A stretch of DNA of 64,000 nt from Liopterus haemorrhoidalis (taxonomy: Eukaryota; Arthropoda; Insecta; Coleoptera; Dytiscidae), in NCBI GenBank assembly GCA_963971575.1, contig OZ020611.1, forward strand, positions 59,367,381 to 59,431,380, given 5' to 3'. The translations under genes were made by a program, and so were the position numbers. The notes under the pieces were generated by a model. That model was not told the origin of the DNA, made no database searches, and was given only the letters and a program-made list of their open reading frames with translations. Below, piece by piece: positions 1 to 10,574 of the stretch (within the stretch, counting starts at the first letter, position 1; each line of letters opens with the position of its first letter).

Positions 1-363
1 GAATCGACATCCCTTTTTCATAATCAATTAGATCCATCATTGTTTTGTGATTAATTAGATCTTTTTTGTCATCTCTGCGATCCGTCTTCCCTTTTGCAGC
101 TACCGAGTTAACAAATCATAATAAATTCCGGGTGACTAATGCCTATAAGTTTCTAGGGCTATTTGTTAATATTGTTTCGAAACTAATTAGATAAAACAGA
201 AAATTAGTAATTACAAATAGCCTCTAAAGCAAACTTGATTGTTCTAGAACAGCATATTGGATTCAGAGAAAATCATTTGTAGTCATAGTAACAAGAGGAA
301 AAATGAGAAAATTAAATGAATTTTCCAATAACGCAATTTCAGAAATGAATTTCAAAACATTGA
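1..363. other. No recognisable feature
   Basis: AT-rich sequence without a credible reading frame. I see no transposon end or structured repeat before the repeat copy that begins at 364. Confidence 0.5.
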
Positions 364-1331
364 TGTGAAGTGTGAATTTTCACACATTTCAGGGTTTCGC
401 AGGTATTTATTAACTGTGTGATGATTATTTGGGATGCCAAAACAAATTTTATGTCAAAATATATTTTTATGAATTTTAATTCGAATTCCTAATACCATTA
501 TTTAAGTTTCTAAATATGTGCAGTATTTTTTTTATATAGCAAGGTTCATTAAGTTTTGAAAATTGCTCCTATGGCTTCCATTGGTTGCTTAAATCATAAG
601 CCTCGCCCTCTGATACCTTCAAATATAGAATTAAATTATAATTTCGACACTTCCCACTGGTTATTAAATTTACGCTTTTAAAAATTAAATGCAACATTTA
701 CCAAAATATAACTAGAATTTTGACAAAATAATTTAAACAAAATAAAAATGCAAAAAGAAACTGAAAAAATAAAAATTGACGGGATTCGAACACAGTTTCT
801 TACAGAAGTTTCAACTCACTAAGCGAGAACGCTACCACTGTGCTATACAGGATCACTCGTTTAGTGTGTTAAATAGCGGATTAAATATATTACATATTTT
901 ACTTAAAAACACGAAAAATGCGTTATTTTCCGAAAACATAATCCGATCAAAAATTCCTGTTGTACTATTTCGGTCCATACCTATGTACAATACTGAGAAT
1001 TTTTACAGATTTTTAGTTTAAACCATCTGGGCTACAGGGTGTGGGACAAAAATTTTTTTGCACAATTTTGGCAAAAATCGCCTCAAAATAGTTTCTTTTG
1101 CAAAAATAAAATTTTGATCGTTAATCCACGTTACAAGGGCTTTCATTTGATACCCTACACAGAATTGTAAAAAAATATATTTTTTTTCGATGAGCATATA
1201 TTTGTTTATATTTTTAGGGGGATATGGTTTTTAGATGTTTTATTATTTTCCTATGTGCGGGTTAAAGAGTTGTATAAGCATGCCAAATTTCAACTCTCTA
1301 AGTTTAGCCGTTTGGCTATAATTTTTACCGA

Positions 1332-1365
<34 letters not shown>

Positions 1366-1418
1366 GACCAAATGACGGTATAAGGGTTTTTTGGTCATAC
1401 CTACAAAACCCTAAAAAG
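364..1418 (+). repeat. 1.05 kb interspersed repeat, copy A, with tRNA-like module
   Basis: Its two ends and most of its interior recur at 62295-63341 (same strand) and 31304-33045 (opposite strand). The left boundary starts TGTGAAGTGTGAATTTTCAC, a small hairpin, followed by AGGGTTTCGCAGGTAT. The right boundary is the inverse of AGGGTTTTGTAGGTAT, so there are imperfect terminal inverted repeats of about 16 bp set slightly inside the ends. On the minus strand around 774-862 lies a tRNA-like block with a box-A-like stretch (TAGCACAGTGGTAGCG) and a box-B-like GTTCGAATCCC. A CAGA microsatellite fills 1333-1365. No transposase is encoded, so this is a non-autonomous element; the superfamily is not resolved. 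The small reading frame at 776-1021 lies inside the repeat and is not a gene. Confidence 0.75.
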
Positions 1419-2545
1419 AGTAAAATAACGAATAATAACACGATAGTATTCATACATTCACGTACAGCTTAAACTTATTTATATGGTTTAAATTTTGCAC
1501 AGTACATTTAAAGCAAACAAAATTTAAAAAAACTAAAAAAAAAAGAAAAAACAAAAAAGAGATATGAGAAAGGTGGCAACTCTTTCACGTATTGTTTCAC
1601 CCGTTGTGTTGTTTTTTTAATCATATTTTTCTTTCCGTACATGTTTATACAGTTATTTTGTTACTTGAGAACAGAAAACGTATTTTAAAGTTGGAGTTTT
1701 GTTTGACCTACATTTTTTACAACCCTAAAATTAATTACACACATAACAATTCCTTGAGGAGTTGTTTTATATTTATATTACTATTTTACTTTCACATTAT
1801 AACGAAATATTGTGTTGTTGGAGCTGTTAAATTTCTCTTTTACGAGCTTTATTCTAAGACGAAAGAATTGGCTATTACTGGCGTGGTTATGTCTTGTACC
1901 ACCGAATATCTTAAACCAAGTCTTATACCACCGAAAGTACGTACGTATTTGTACTAACAATAAAGCTATGTATGTATAATGTTTGCTCGCGATATCTAAA
2001 TTCATATTTTTACCGACCGCCAACATATATAAGGGAGGTATTGTGATCATACCAATTTTGAAGTTTCGAGATTTCGATGGATCTTCACGAATTGAGGTCC
2101 CTACATAACGTTTTGACTATTTTAGCATGATGTCTGTCGGTCTGTCTGTCCGTCCGTCTGTCTGTCTGTCGGTCTGTCTGTCCGTCTGTCCGTCTGTCCG
2201 TTTGTCCGTCTGTCCGTCTGTCTGTCTGTTTGTCCGTCTGCCCGTCTGTCCATCTGTCCGTCTGTCTGTGTACACGTGCAGAGCATAAAAATTTTTCGAA
2301 ATTCGAAGTCTCAATTTTTTCATATTTGTATGTAACGTTTCCATGGTCATGATAAATAATATCTCTATTAGAAAATATTAGGTCAAGTTATTTCTACTCT
2401 GCTGCTAGAATGTAATTTATACAAGTACTTTATGATGGCGGTCGGTCCTGTGGTGGCCACAGCTGATTTTTTAACCTGTTACTTTAAATTTACAAATAAC
2501 TAAGAAACGCCTGAGAAAAGAGCAAATGTAGCTGTCTTTTAACAC
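1419..2545. other. AT-rich stretch with microsatellite, no gene
   Basis: Poly-A-rich and low-complexity sequence. Frames on both strands between 1592 and 2050 show no recognisable motif. A CAGGGGCGGATTTACC string at 2546, just beyond this stretch, looks like the 5' end of another hAT-type element, but no partner end was found. Confidence 0.4.
2129..2268. repeat. GTCT/GTCC tetranucleotide microsatellite
   Basis: About 140 bp of tandem GTCT with GTCC, GTCG and GTTT variants. It creates a spurious arginine/threonine/aspartate/glutamine-rich frame on the minus strand, which is not a gene. Similar CAGA tracts sit near the ends of the 1.05 kb repeat family, so this may mark a decayed relative. Confidence 0.9.
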
Positions 2546-2595
2546 CAGGGGCGGATTTACCATGACGCTATTGACGGGCCCTAAATGAAATGGGT

Positions 2596-3347
2596 CAGTG
2601 GCGGCTCGTGACTTTTTGGAGCTGCAAATTATAATACAAGGATAGGTTTAGGTGTTTAACCACGACGTTTATCATATAAGACTCTGTTGAATTGCCTCTT
2701 ATAATTATAATTTTTGCTTTTTGCACTTTGCGAAATATTTAAATTTAGTGTGTGTCGCCCCAATTTTTTAATATCAATTTTTTCTTCTAACGTTCGTCTG
2801 TTAAATGAAATTTCCAATAATGATTTGACAGTATTCATTTTTTAAACCTATTGTTTTATAATCTAAAATACGAAACGTATTTGTTAAGCTAAGATACTTA
2901 TATAGATTTAAGAGAAAAAGTTAGAAAATACTAATTATTAATACCTACCTAAACAATAAATTTTTTGAAATAATGTAGGTAAAGCGATTTTAGTTACGAC
3001 TTAAATAAATACATTCAATAATTTCATAGTACATACTGTGATCACTGTTATTGTGACGCCGATCCCCACCAGTTTATCACTACTGCCTACGCACCGCTAC
3101 CCCTTCACAAGCCTACATTTGCACTTTCCTTGACGCTAGGATATAAGCAGCGCGACCTAGACTTATTCAAAGGAAACTTGTAAATATTTATGAAACAATA
3201 GCATTCAATGTTTAAAATATATTTAAAAAAAAAGCATTTTCACACCACAATTATTACGTTAAATGCATTTTGAGTTCAAAAAAAGATTTGTTTTTATTAT
3301 TTTCAAGTAAGAGCTGCAGCTCCGCGCGTACTCAGGAGCCGCCACTG
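2596..3347. mobile_element. Non-autonomous hAT-like element
   Basis: It starts CAGTGGCGGCTCGTGA and ends TCAGGAGCCGCCACTG, giving a 12-bp perfect terminal inverted repeat (CAGTGGCGGCTC) of the CAGTG type common in hAT elements. The 8 bases outside each end (AAATGGGT and CTATGGAT) match at 5 of 8, consistent with an old 8-bp target duplication. The 752-bp interior holds no transposase; the 60-codon minus-strand frame near 2656-2838 shows no motif. Calling it hAT is an inference from the end sequence and the probable 8-bp duplication. Confidence 0.6.
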
Positions 3348-3578
3348 CTATGGATCCTCAAAAGTGCATTCGAATCATCTTTCGAACTTATACAGGCATT
3401 TAAGCGTATGTGCAATATTTGAGCATATATTACGTAGGGCGCTACGAAAGTTGTCGGAACTGTACAAACTCACATGGTGCAAGATCTGGACTATACGAAA
3501 CATGTGGTGTTGTTACGGAGGATAGATATTGTAAACTTGTTTTCCAAAAATCTTGTTTAAGGGGGTGCACAATCGTAT

Positions 3579-4236
3579 AGTTTCTTATACAAAACTAACA
3601 ATCTGAAATAAAATTATTAACAATCTATGCATCGAAATTTCCAGCTAATTTTTGTCTCTAAACAAATTGCATTATAGACCCCATCTTGTAAACCATTCGA
3701 TACATATTTGCGTACGACTCGGCAAACTGTAGCTAAACCTTCATTCTACAAATACGTTTGTAGATATTTTGTTCTATTCTGAAAACTACTTATAGTTATT
3801 GTACTTGGAAATCTACTTTTGCCGCCATCTTAAATCTGCCGCGGTCCTCAATATGGGTGTTGCGGATAAAAAAGATTTAATTTTTGTAAAGAAGACGTGT
3901 ACCAAGTACTAATCTATTTTAATCAAGTGTAATATTTTTCGACGAAGGTTCTAAACTATAAACTATCATGTCGAAAATAATATGTCCGCATTATTTGAAC
4001 ATTATTACATAAAACTATACAAATATAAAAGTTATTTGATACCCACAAGTATACATAAAAAATTACCGAAGAGTGTTGTCTGATATCTAATATTGAGTTA
4101 TTGAGCGATAACTTGTTTATAAACCTTTTTTCTGCATTTAAAAATATCCTACTAGATAGATAAAAATTCGGTGCAAAATTTGATTACAGATTATTGCTAA
4201 TTTTATTTCAGATTGTTAGTTTTGTATAAGAAACTT
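3579..4236. mobile_element. Non-autonomous element with about 37-bp inverted ends
   Basis: The sequence at 3579-3616 (starting AGTTTCTTATACAAAACTAA) is repeated in inverse at 4199-4236 without visible mismatch, and the similarity continues imperfectly further inward. The approximately 580 bp between hold no coding frame. No target duplication could be fixed, so the superfamily is open; a MITE of a Tc1/mariner or similar family is plausible. Confidence 0.65.
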
Positions 4237-5196
4237 TTAAGCTCTGGAGGCTATATGTAGCGTTTGCATGAGCGCGTTGTTGTTTTTGAATATAGGATAC
4301 CCAGAGTGTGCAAATCTTTCTAAAATGTAATTTACCACGAAGGACTGTATGAAAATTTGGTGCACTAATCTTGAGGGTTTCTTCTATCTGCCTGTATGCT
4401 ATATAGTGATATTTTCATCAATTTCTTAACAGCAGTTTTGTTTTCCGGAATAACTACTTCCTTAGGTCGTCCAGACCGTGGATCTTATTACTCAAAAACA
4501 CAATGTAGAAAAAATTTATACTACCGCTTAATAGTCACTCATAATAGACAATCTTGAGGTGTAAAACTACTTTTAAAATTATACAAAATCATTAAAAAAT
4601 TATACAAATCAACTTTATTAAACAAAATCTCAACACAGGCTGAAGATAAAAAAATAAAATCGTGGCTCTGTTTATATGAAAGACTCATCTTTAAATTGGT
4701 ACTAGATATCGCTGTTTATTTACATTAGCGCACAGCAATACTTTTCTAGTGCCCTACGTATAATCTGCATACTTATGCAAAATTTTGGACTATAAGTTTA
4801 GTAAAATAAGGATTTTTTGCTTTAAATTAGGAGTCCCAAAATGATTATTAGCTTCAAGCTCTCGAAAGTCTAGATCTATCACTGGATTACATTAATCCAC
4901 CTTCGACTTAAATCGAAGCATAACACAAGAAAGAGATCAGTATACAGTTGTAGCATGAAATGTGGGTCATAGGCATAACATATAATATGAAATATTTGTT
5001 TTCCTTGTGCAACAGTGCCAGTATTATTTTAGAGTAATGAACTTTCCTGTATGCCTTTAGGGAGTGTCAATTTAATTGAGGTAAAATATTCGCATTTAAT
5101 GAAATTTATTAGTAAAAAAACACTAGAAAAATATCAAATTCCTTGTTTTGACAAAAAAAATGGGACAGTCTTACAATTGAACTTTTAAAGCTTGTA
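4237..5196. other. No recognisable feature
   Basis: AT-rich intergenic sequence. No frame with family resemblance and no paired transposon ends seen up to the DD41D element. The TA at 5195-5196 is the left target duplication of that element. Confidence 0.45.
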
Positions 5197-6506
5197 CAAG
5201 GTGTCTCAAAAGGAATTTTATATTTATTTAGCTTACTGCGTGAACGCAACGTATCCGAGGGGCGCGGGGGTTATGTCAATCGGTAGCCTGGCTCTTGGGA
5301 ATTCGGTCGCTATGAAGCGTTTCTCGGGAGCAGACCGCGCGTTATGCGTGCGAGAGTTTTACAAAAACTGTGATTCGGCGACTGTAGCGCGTAGAAAATT
5401 CTGCAGTATTCGAGGTTTTAGCCACTTAAATGATGCGCCAAGCGTTCCTCTCATTCGACATTGGGTTAAAAAGTTTGAAGAGACTGGTAAAACGCTGGAT
5501 AAATCAAAATCCGGGCGACCTAGGTCATCAAGAACGGTAGAAAACGTGGAGAATGTTAATCAGTCTGTTCGTGACGACCCGAACCTTTCAATTCGGAAGC
5601 GCGCAAGTGCTTTAAATGTGCATAGATCATCATTACATCGCATTATGCACAAAGACCTAAAGCTGCACCCCTACAAAATTCAATTGGTGCAAGAATTAAA
5701 GCCCCAAGATGCCAGTCAGAGGTTTAATTTCGTAAATCAGGTGATTGAGCGATTTTCAACGTTTACCAACATTTTGTTTTCGGATGAAGCTTATTTTCAT
5801 CTTAATGGCCACGTAAATAAGCAGAACTGCCGCTACTGGAGTGCAACGAATCCGAAACGCAAACATCAGAAACCCCTACATTCGCCTAAAGTGACCGTAT
5901 GGGCTGGGATGTCGGCGCGAGGAATTATCGGCCCTTACTTTTTTGAAGACGAAAGGGGGCGTGCAGTTACAGTGAATTCAGAGCGTTATGTGGAGATGTT
6001 AGACAACTTCTTGGTACCTGAACTGCAAAACTTTCTTGGCTATAACCAAAGAACATGGTTCCAACAGGACGGAGCAACTTCACATACGTCCAATATGTCT
6101 CTGCCACGTGTTCGTGAAATTTTCTTAGGCAAATTGATCTCCCGGAGAGGTGACATAAATTGGCCTCCACGCAGTCCAGATTTAACCCCTATGGACTTTT
6201 TCCTATGGGGTTATCTTAAATCTAAATTTTACGCCAATAAATCGACTTCACTGGCGCATTTGAAAGAAAATATCCGTCACGAAATGGCAGCCATCCTTGA
6301 GTCCACCTGCCGAGACGTCATAAGTAATTTTACTGTTCGATTAAATGAGTGCCAAGAACGCGAGGGTCTACATTTAGACGATATTATTTTTAAGAAATAA
6401 ATCCCCAAAAAGTGTATTTTAATAATTAATAAACATTTTTTCTATATACGGCTTACTTTTTTTTTAATCGATCCACTAAATATAAAATTTCTTTTGAGAC
6501 ACCTTG
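5197..6506 (+). mobile_element. Complete DD41D Tc1/mariner transposon
   Basis: A 1310-bp element flanked by TA on both sides (5195-5196 and 6507-6508). The terminal inverted repeats are about 30 bp (5197-5226 and 6477-6506), beginning CAAGGTGTCTCAAAAG, and differ at one position. It contains one uninterrupted transposase frame. A second, internally deleted copy of the same family lies on the opposite strand at 51675-52588. Near-identical ends plus an open frame suggest a young and possibly active copy, but activity cannot be judged from sequence alone. Confidence 0.93.
5312..6400 (+). CDS. DD41D Tc1/mariner transposase (DUF4817-type N-terminus)
   Basis: A 362-residue transposase that would bind the element's inverted repeats, cut them out and insert them at TA. 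The N-terminus MKRFSGADRALCVREFYKN with the following HTH-like region resembles insect DUF4817-domain transposases. A basic linker with GRPRSSR follows at about 68-74. Catalytic residues are D158 (LFSDEAYF), D253 (WFQQDGATSH) and D295 (LTPMDFFLWG). Exactly 41 residues separate the second and third, which gives the DD41D signature reported for the rosa-like group. The open frame runs upstream through the terminal repeat to a TTG at 5192, and an ATG lies at 5273. I chose 5312 because family members start with this RF(S/T)G motif. No stop or frameshift is present; the length is normal for the superfamily. AATAAA-like signals follow the stop near 6426. Confidence 0.92.
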   Translation: MKRFSGADRALCVREFYKNCDSATVARRKFCSIRGFSHLNDAPSVPLIRHWVKKFEETGKTLDKSKSGRPRSSRTVENVENVNQSVRDDPNLSIRKRASALNVHRSSLHRIMHKDLKLHPYKIQLVQELKPQDASQRFNFVNQVIERFSTFTNILFSDEAYFHLNGHVNKQNCRYWSATNPKRKHQKPLHSPKVTVWAGMSARGIIGPYFFEDERGRAVTVNSERYVEMLDNFLVPELQNFLGYNQRTWFQQDGATSHTSNMSLPRVREIFLGKLISRRGDINWPPRSPDLTPMDFFLWGYLKSKFYANKSTSLAHLKENIRHEMAAILESTCRDVISNFTVRLNECQEREGLHLDDIIFKK

Positions 6507-6805
6507 TACTTAAAGCCAACTTCAATATACCTATAAAAAATAGCTAATGACAACTTACAAAAATGGAAATTCCAGTTAGTTCCGCCTAATCGTTTGGAAT
6601 AGCTTGTATAAGTATAAAACAAGTCTGCATAAACAAATATTTTTTGTTGCTATCTAAACAGGATATGACAATAAATAATGCGGCTTAACCGAAAACTATG
6701 TAATATCGCATATTAAGTAAACGTATTTTAACACGAATTACTCACTGTTTTTGGGCATTAGTTTCCCATCTTGGGGATTTCCAAACTCCTGCAAGTGTTT
6801 TTCTA

Positions 6806-6999
6806 CAGTGAATTTTTTTAATCCTGCAATATAGGTATTAACGTTACTATGGTAATTGAAATCTGACAGCAATGTAAAATTGCGTTTCTTTTAATTTGCA
6901 ACATAGGCGATTTAACATTGCTCTCAAAATAATTTGTCGTTACTAGGGAAATCATGCATAATAATAATTTCAATGTTGCAGGATTAAAGAAATTCACTG
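6806..6999. mobile_element. Tc1/mariner-type MITE, 194 bp
   Basis: The 24-bp terminal inverted repeats begin CAGTGAATTT and end CCTGCAA, with one mismatch between the two ends. The element is flanked by TA on both sides (6804-6805 and 7000-7001). The CAGT start and TA duplication fit Tc1/mariner-derived MITEs. There is no coding capacity. No autonomous partner with these ends occurs in the window. Confidence 0.85.
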
Positions 7000-7276
7000 T
7001 ATGTAATGGAATGATCAATGAACCCCTAATAAGTACGCAGCCCTCAAAATTTACAAGTCATGCGGGTTGCTAACGTCTGTATCCTTTTGGGAGAAACCAT
7101 AGAGATGGGGAAGTGACAGTCATAGATAAAGAAGGAAATAGATGCGAAACTGCCGTTATATTTTGTTAAACCAAATTAGCGCTGTAGTTGTTGGGTTATG
7201 GAACTAAAATTAGTCGGGGAGGAAAGGGTTGGGTTTTCGCGGGTATTTCAAATGCTTCAGTGGATATAGTTGTAAG

Positions 7277-7385
7277 CATAATTAAATGTTATTATTAAAT
7301 GAAACAATTGTTATGATTTATTTTGTCTATTTTTAATATTATTAGCAACAACAATTGTATCATTTAATAATAACATTTAATTATG
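7277..7385. repeat. 36-bp inverted repeat with 37-bp loop
   Basis: Arms at 7277-7312 and 7350-7385 are inverse copies with one mismatch, made of CATAATTAAATG and ATTATTAAATGA stretches. It would fold into a stable hairpin in single-stranded form. It lies between two direct copies of TGTTGGGTTATGGAAC (near 7190 and 7814) and beside a THAP fragment, so it may be an internal part of a larger decayed transposon. Confidence 0.75.
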
Positions 7386-7489
7386 TTCACAATTAAGAAC
7401 AAGCAGTTAGGAATTATACAGAAACAGAAAAACAATAACTAGTAGAAATAATTATTTATTAAGTAGACTAACATATAACATAATATTTA

Positions 7490-7663
7490 CTAATACTTAA
7501 TATTTATGGACACTTCCATGGACAAGCCATCCAATTTTGGATTTCCAATGTTCCTCATCCACGTTTTATACAATTCTGGAGCCACACGTGTCTTCGAGTT
7601 TGGAAAGCGATATCTTGTAGGTTCACTACTATCACACCCCAAAACAAAGCATTTAACACCCAT
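7490..7663 (-). pseudogene. THAP zinc-finger domain fragment
   Basis: A 57-codon frame starting ATG at 7663. It begins MGVKCFVLGC and continues with RYRFP, then KTWMRNIGN. This matches the first half of a C2CH THAP domain: the first cysteine pair (C5, C10), the arginine-phenylalanine-proline block and the tryptophan. The later C-x2-H zinc ligands are absent before the stop, so it is either an exon that splices onward (a GT follows MEV codons) or a truncated fragment. THAP domains occur in host transcription factors and in P-element-like and related transposases; the surrounding inverted and direct repeats favour a transposon origin. Short frame, no partner exon seen. Confidence 0.6.
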
Positions 7664-7859
7664 TTTCCGAATTAAACAATGAAATTACAAAATTACAGAA
7701 GACGATTTTGACACTAATTACAGATTTTGACGCTAATGACAGAAGCCGTAACAGGCAACATCCTGTCATGCGCGTAGCTATAGAGACTGGCAGCGACTGG
7801 GGCGCTATTCGTGTTGGGTTATGGAACGTAATATGGTTTTCGTTTTGCCATTAGAGTTT

Positions 7860-8645
7860 CACCCCCCTGGTGACAGTTGACATATTTTATTTTTGACTAA
7901 CATAAATGGCATAACATAAATAGTAAAACATAAATATTGTACAATAAATATTATAACATAAATAGTATGACATAAATAGTGTGAAGATAAATAATAAATA
8001 AAAATATATACCGCTCGGACTGTATAAATAAATAGAAATAATTAAACTTCTTTGTGTGTATATTCGTTAATTCACCACCATCAGTGAAGACTGAGAAACG
8101 TTGTCCGTTGCAGTAATAAAATAAACCAGTGGCGTAGGGAGACCTCCACAAGACTTGCCCTCCCATAAAAAAAAAATAATAATAAAAAAAAATAGATAAT
8201 TTTTTTTTTTAAATTTCAAAGAAAATTTACGTAAATCTTCAAAAATACATCAAATTATGACCTATACAAATTTTTGTCCAAGGCTTGGTTTACTAGTTAC
8301 GAATTTTTTTAAATTTTAAAGTTTAATAACTTCCGTTTCCGGTTTCGGATTTTAATAAAAAAACAATAGGGTTCTTCCCAATTATTAGGAGAATTTTTTA
8401 GTACCAGAACGAACTCTTTAAGTTAAACCGTTTTTGAGTTATCGTGTATACACACAGACACACAGACACACACACACACAGACACACACACACACAAACA
8501 CACACACATACGGACGGCACTTCGAAAATAGGTTTTTTGGATTCCCTGGACCATGAAACGTGGTCATCAGTCAAAATCTCGACATCGAAAATTTTCGCGA
8601 TTACAATACTTGCCCCTTATATATTGAGGTCGGGCAAGTAAAAAT
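7860..8645. other. Repeat-like AT-rich segment with CA microsatellite
   Basis: Low-complexity TAAATA runs at 7900-8010 are followed by a hAT-like end string CAGTGGCGTAGGGAG at about 8126. Beyond it a stretch ends in a CA/CAGA microsatellite (8449-8510) and the phrase CCATGAAACGTGGTCATC. The layout of a hydrophobic-rich AT segment, then a microsatellite, resembles a transposon tail, but I cannot assign a family. Reading frames here are microsatellite artefacts. Confidence 0.35.
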
Positions 8646-8960
8646 TAGAGTTGCCGTGGCTCCGTGGTAAGACGGTTGCTTATGGAGCACAGGGACCCAG
8701 GTTTAAATCCCCCTACCTCCTTCGGATTTTTATCGTCCGATATTGTGCAGTCAGGTCCTGAGGTCGACTCAGCCTAAAGTTTTTAATACTTAAAATGAGT
8801 ACCTGTAAATACAGGGATAATAGGACCGGTCGAAACGTCACACTGACCACGTGGCTTTTATACCTATGGCCAGTGGTCTAGTAATGGAGATCTTACCTTC
8901 TCTGTCCCTATGCGCATACCTAATGTTTGGGAACCTATTATTGTTATTTATTTTATGTTT
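8646..8960 (+). mobile_element. tRNA-derived SINE
   Basis: A polymerase III promoter is visible: box A TGGCTCCGTGG at 8657-8667 and box B GGTTTAAATCC at 8700-8710, about 33 bp apart as in tRNA genes. It is followed by about 240 bp of non-tRNA body. The acceptor and T stems do not close well enough to call a functional tRNA. The body contains GGTCGAAACGTC (about 8829) and CCAGTGGTCTAGT (about 8867); related phrases occur near 29.1-29.2 kb, hinting at sequence shared with the retroelement there. The 3' end is placed at the start of the TTATTT-rich tail and is approximate. Confidence 0.65.
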
Positions 8961-8979
8961 TTTTAATCAAAATTAAAAT

Positions 8980-9140
8980 GTGTCCCCAATACGTTGTACG
9001 AGCTGCGTCATTATATGAAGATGGTTACAGTATGCATATAAAGACGGTTTGTTTATAATATCACTGGCGTTTTGGATGTAGCTAAAAACACAATTCATTC
9101 ATTCATCAGAGAACTGGTCCATACACAAAAAAAAAAAAAA
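8980..9140 (+). pseudogene. Tc1-like transposase N-terminal remnant
   Basis: Conceptual translation in two frames gives ASLYEDGYSMH and then GVLDVAKNTIHSFIREL, which looks like the first helix-turn-helix of a Tc1-type transposase broken by a frameshift. Nothing downstream continues the protein; the sequence passes into poly-A and poly-T. Weak remnant, short match. Confidence 0.4.
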
Positions 9141-9463
9141 TCAAGTGTCATCTACGGGCCTAAAATGCTCGAGATGACCGATTTCTTTCGATTTTTGTCG
9201 ATTTTTTTTTTTTTTTTTTTTTAAATTAATTTTATTTTAAGTTTTAAAGTTTTTGTGCAAATGAACTAGGTATGGCATTTTTTACTGTTCTTATTTTGTC
9301 ATCTATTTAATATTCATCTTATTAAAAACTGCACTGAACGGAAAAGTAAAGCTTTTTCATTATAAACAAATCTTATATAAAACTTTGACGTAAATAATAA
9401 GTGAAATATTTAAAGATTTTTAGTCGACGACCTCCAACCTGCCCTCAACAGTGAAAACCTGTA

Positions 9464-10372
9464 AATTGGTGTGAAAATTAAGTAACCGGACTGAATTTTT
9501 AAAATTTTTTTATTCGAATAGAATTACAATTCAATATTGTCTCCCTTAAAATAACTTCCTTGGGAAGCCACACATTGCTGGAGATGGTTCTTCCAATCCT
9601 CATAGCAGTGCTACAACTCGGATTCTGGAATAGCTTTCAGCTGGTTGGTTACGGACGTTTGAATGTTTTCTAGTGTCACAAAATTACGTCCCTTGAGGTG
9701 ATTTTTCAATCTTGGGAAGAGGAAAAAGTCACAAGGACTCAAGTCAGGCAAATAAGAAGGCTGAGGAACCACAGGAATGTTTTTACAGGCCAAAAACTCG
9801 TTTATTGAAATTGCTGTGTGACAAGGCGCATTCTCATCCCCCCAATTAATTGGTCAAAATCGGATGAACGGTAGTGTGAGTTGCAAATTTAACTCTTACC
9901 CGATAATTCTGACTGTCAACGACGATCTGAACGCACAAGATCCAGGATTCTGTCGACATTTTCATCGGTTCTTGAAGACGAAAGCGTTCCGCTGCGTGAT
10001 TCATCTTCAATCAACTCTATTCCTTTTGAAAATGTCTTAAATGACCAAAAAACCTGGGTCCTTGACAAAACACTGTCTCCATAGGCCTGCTGAAGTTTTG
10101 CAAAAGTTTCCGTTGCACTGCACCCAGGTCTGAAGCAAAACCTGATAGCACACCGTTGCTCGAAATTAATGTCACTCATTTTTAGAACGAACTAGAAAAA
10201 AATTGTTTCACGAAAAGAAGCTACGGACAAAATTACAAAATTACTCTAGGAGTTCAAACTCGTACTGAAGGCGTATCACATGTTCACCTGCTACCCCTCC
10301 AAGTCCCGCGCCCCAAATGATGCCAGATCAAACGCTATGTTGCCAGTCCGGTTACTTAATTTACACACCTCG
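9464..10372 (-). mobile_element. Internally deleted mariner element
   Basis: A 909-bp element flanked by TA (9462-9463 and 10373-10374). The ends are imperfect inverted repeats sharing AAATTAAGTAACCGGACTG. The interior encodes only the two extremities of a transposase on the minus strand, so it is non-autonomous. The missing middle is the catalytic core region. Confidence 0.85.
9611..10179 (-). pseudogene. mariner-like transposase, core deleted
   Basis: The N-terminal 87 codons (from ATG 10179) contain FEQRCAIRFCFRPG, the ETFAKLQQAYGD helix and SRSGTLSSSRTDENV, typical of mariner DNA-binding domains. After 9916 the frame breaks. It resumes with the block GDENAPCHTAISINEFL and, near the end, PSYLPDLSPCDFFLFPRLK, which carry the second and third catalytic aspartate regions. 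The first aspartate region (usually TGDE) is absent, so roughly 100 or more residues are deleted. A stop interrupts the C-terminal tail at SEL. Translation then continues recognisably for another 25 residues. Confidence 0.85.
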
Positions 10373-10574
10373 TATGTTGGTTTGTTTTTGCTTTGCCATC
10401 AGACAAAATTATGTGAAAATATGTTCAACTATATTTTCGTGAATCTTGCAGACAGAGATAAATTACTTTTCTACGTACATCGTCTTATAATCATCTGAAC
10501 CGTGTGGAAACCAAATATGAGGAAGAAAGAAAAAAAAAAAAAAAAAACAAGATATATCATTCCTGTCGAACAGA

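Noticed and set aside
774..862. Functional tRNA gene on the minus strand (and similar blocks at 31841-31903 and 62712-62790)
   Set aside because: Box-like motifs are present but acceptor and anticodon stems do not pair convincingly, and the blocks lie inside a repeated element.
2117..2350. 77-codon Arg/Thr/Asp/Gln-rich protein
   Set aside because: Translation of the GTCT/GTCC microsatellite.
8444..8641. 65-codon His/Thr-rich protein
   Set aside because: Translation of the CA microsatellite at 8449-8510.
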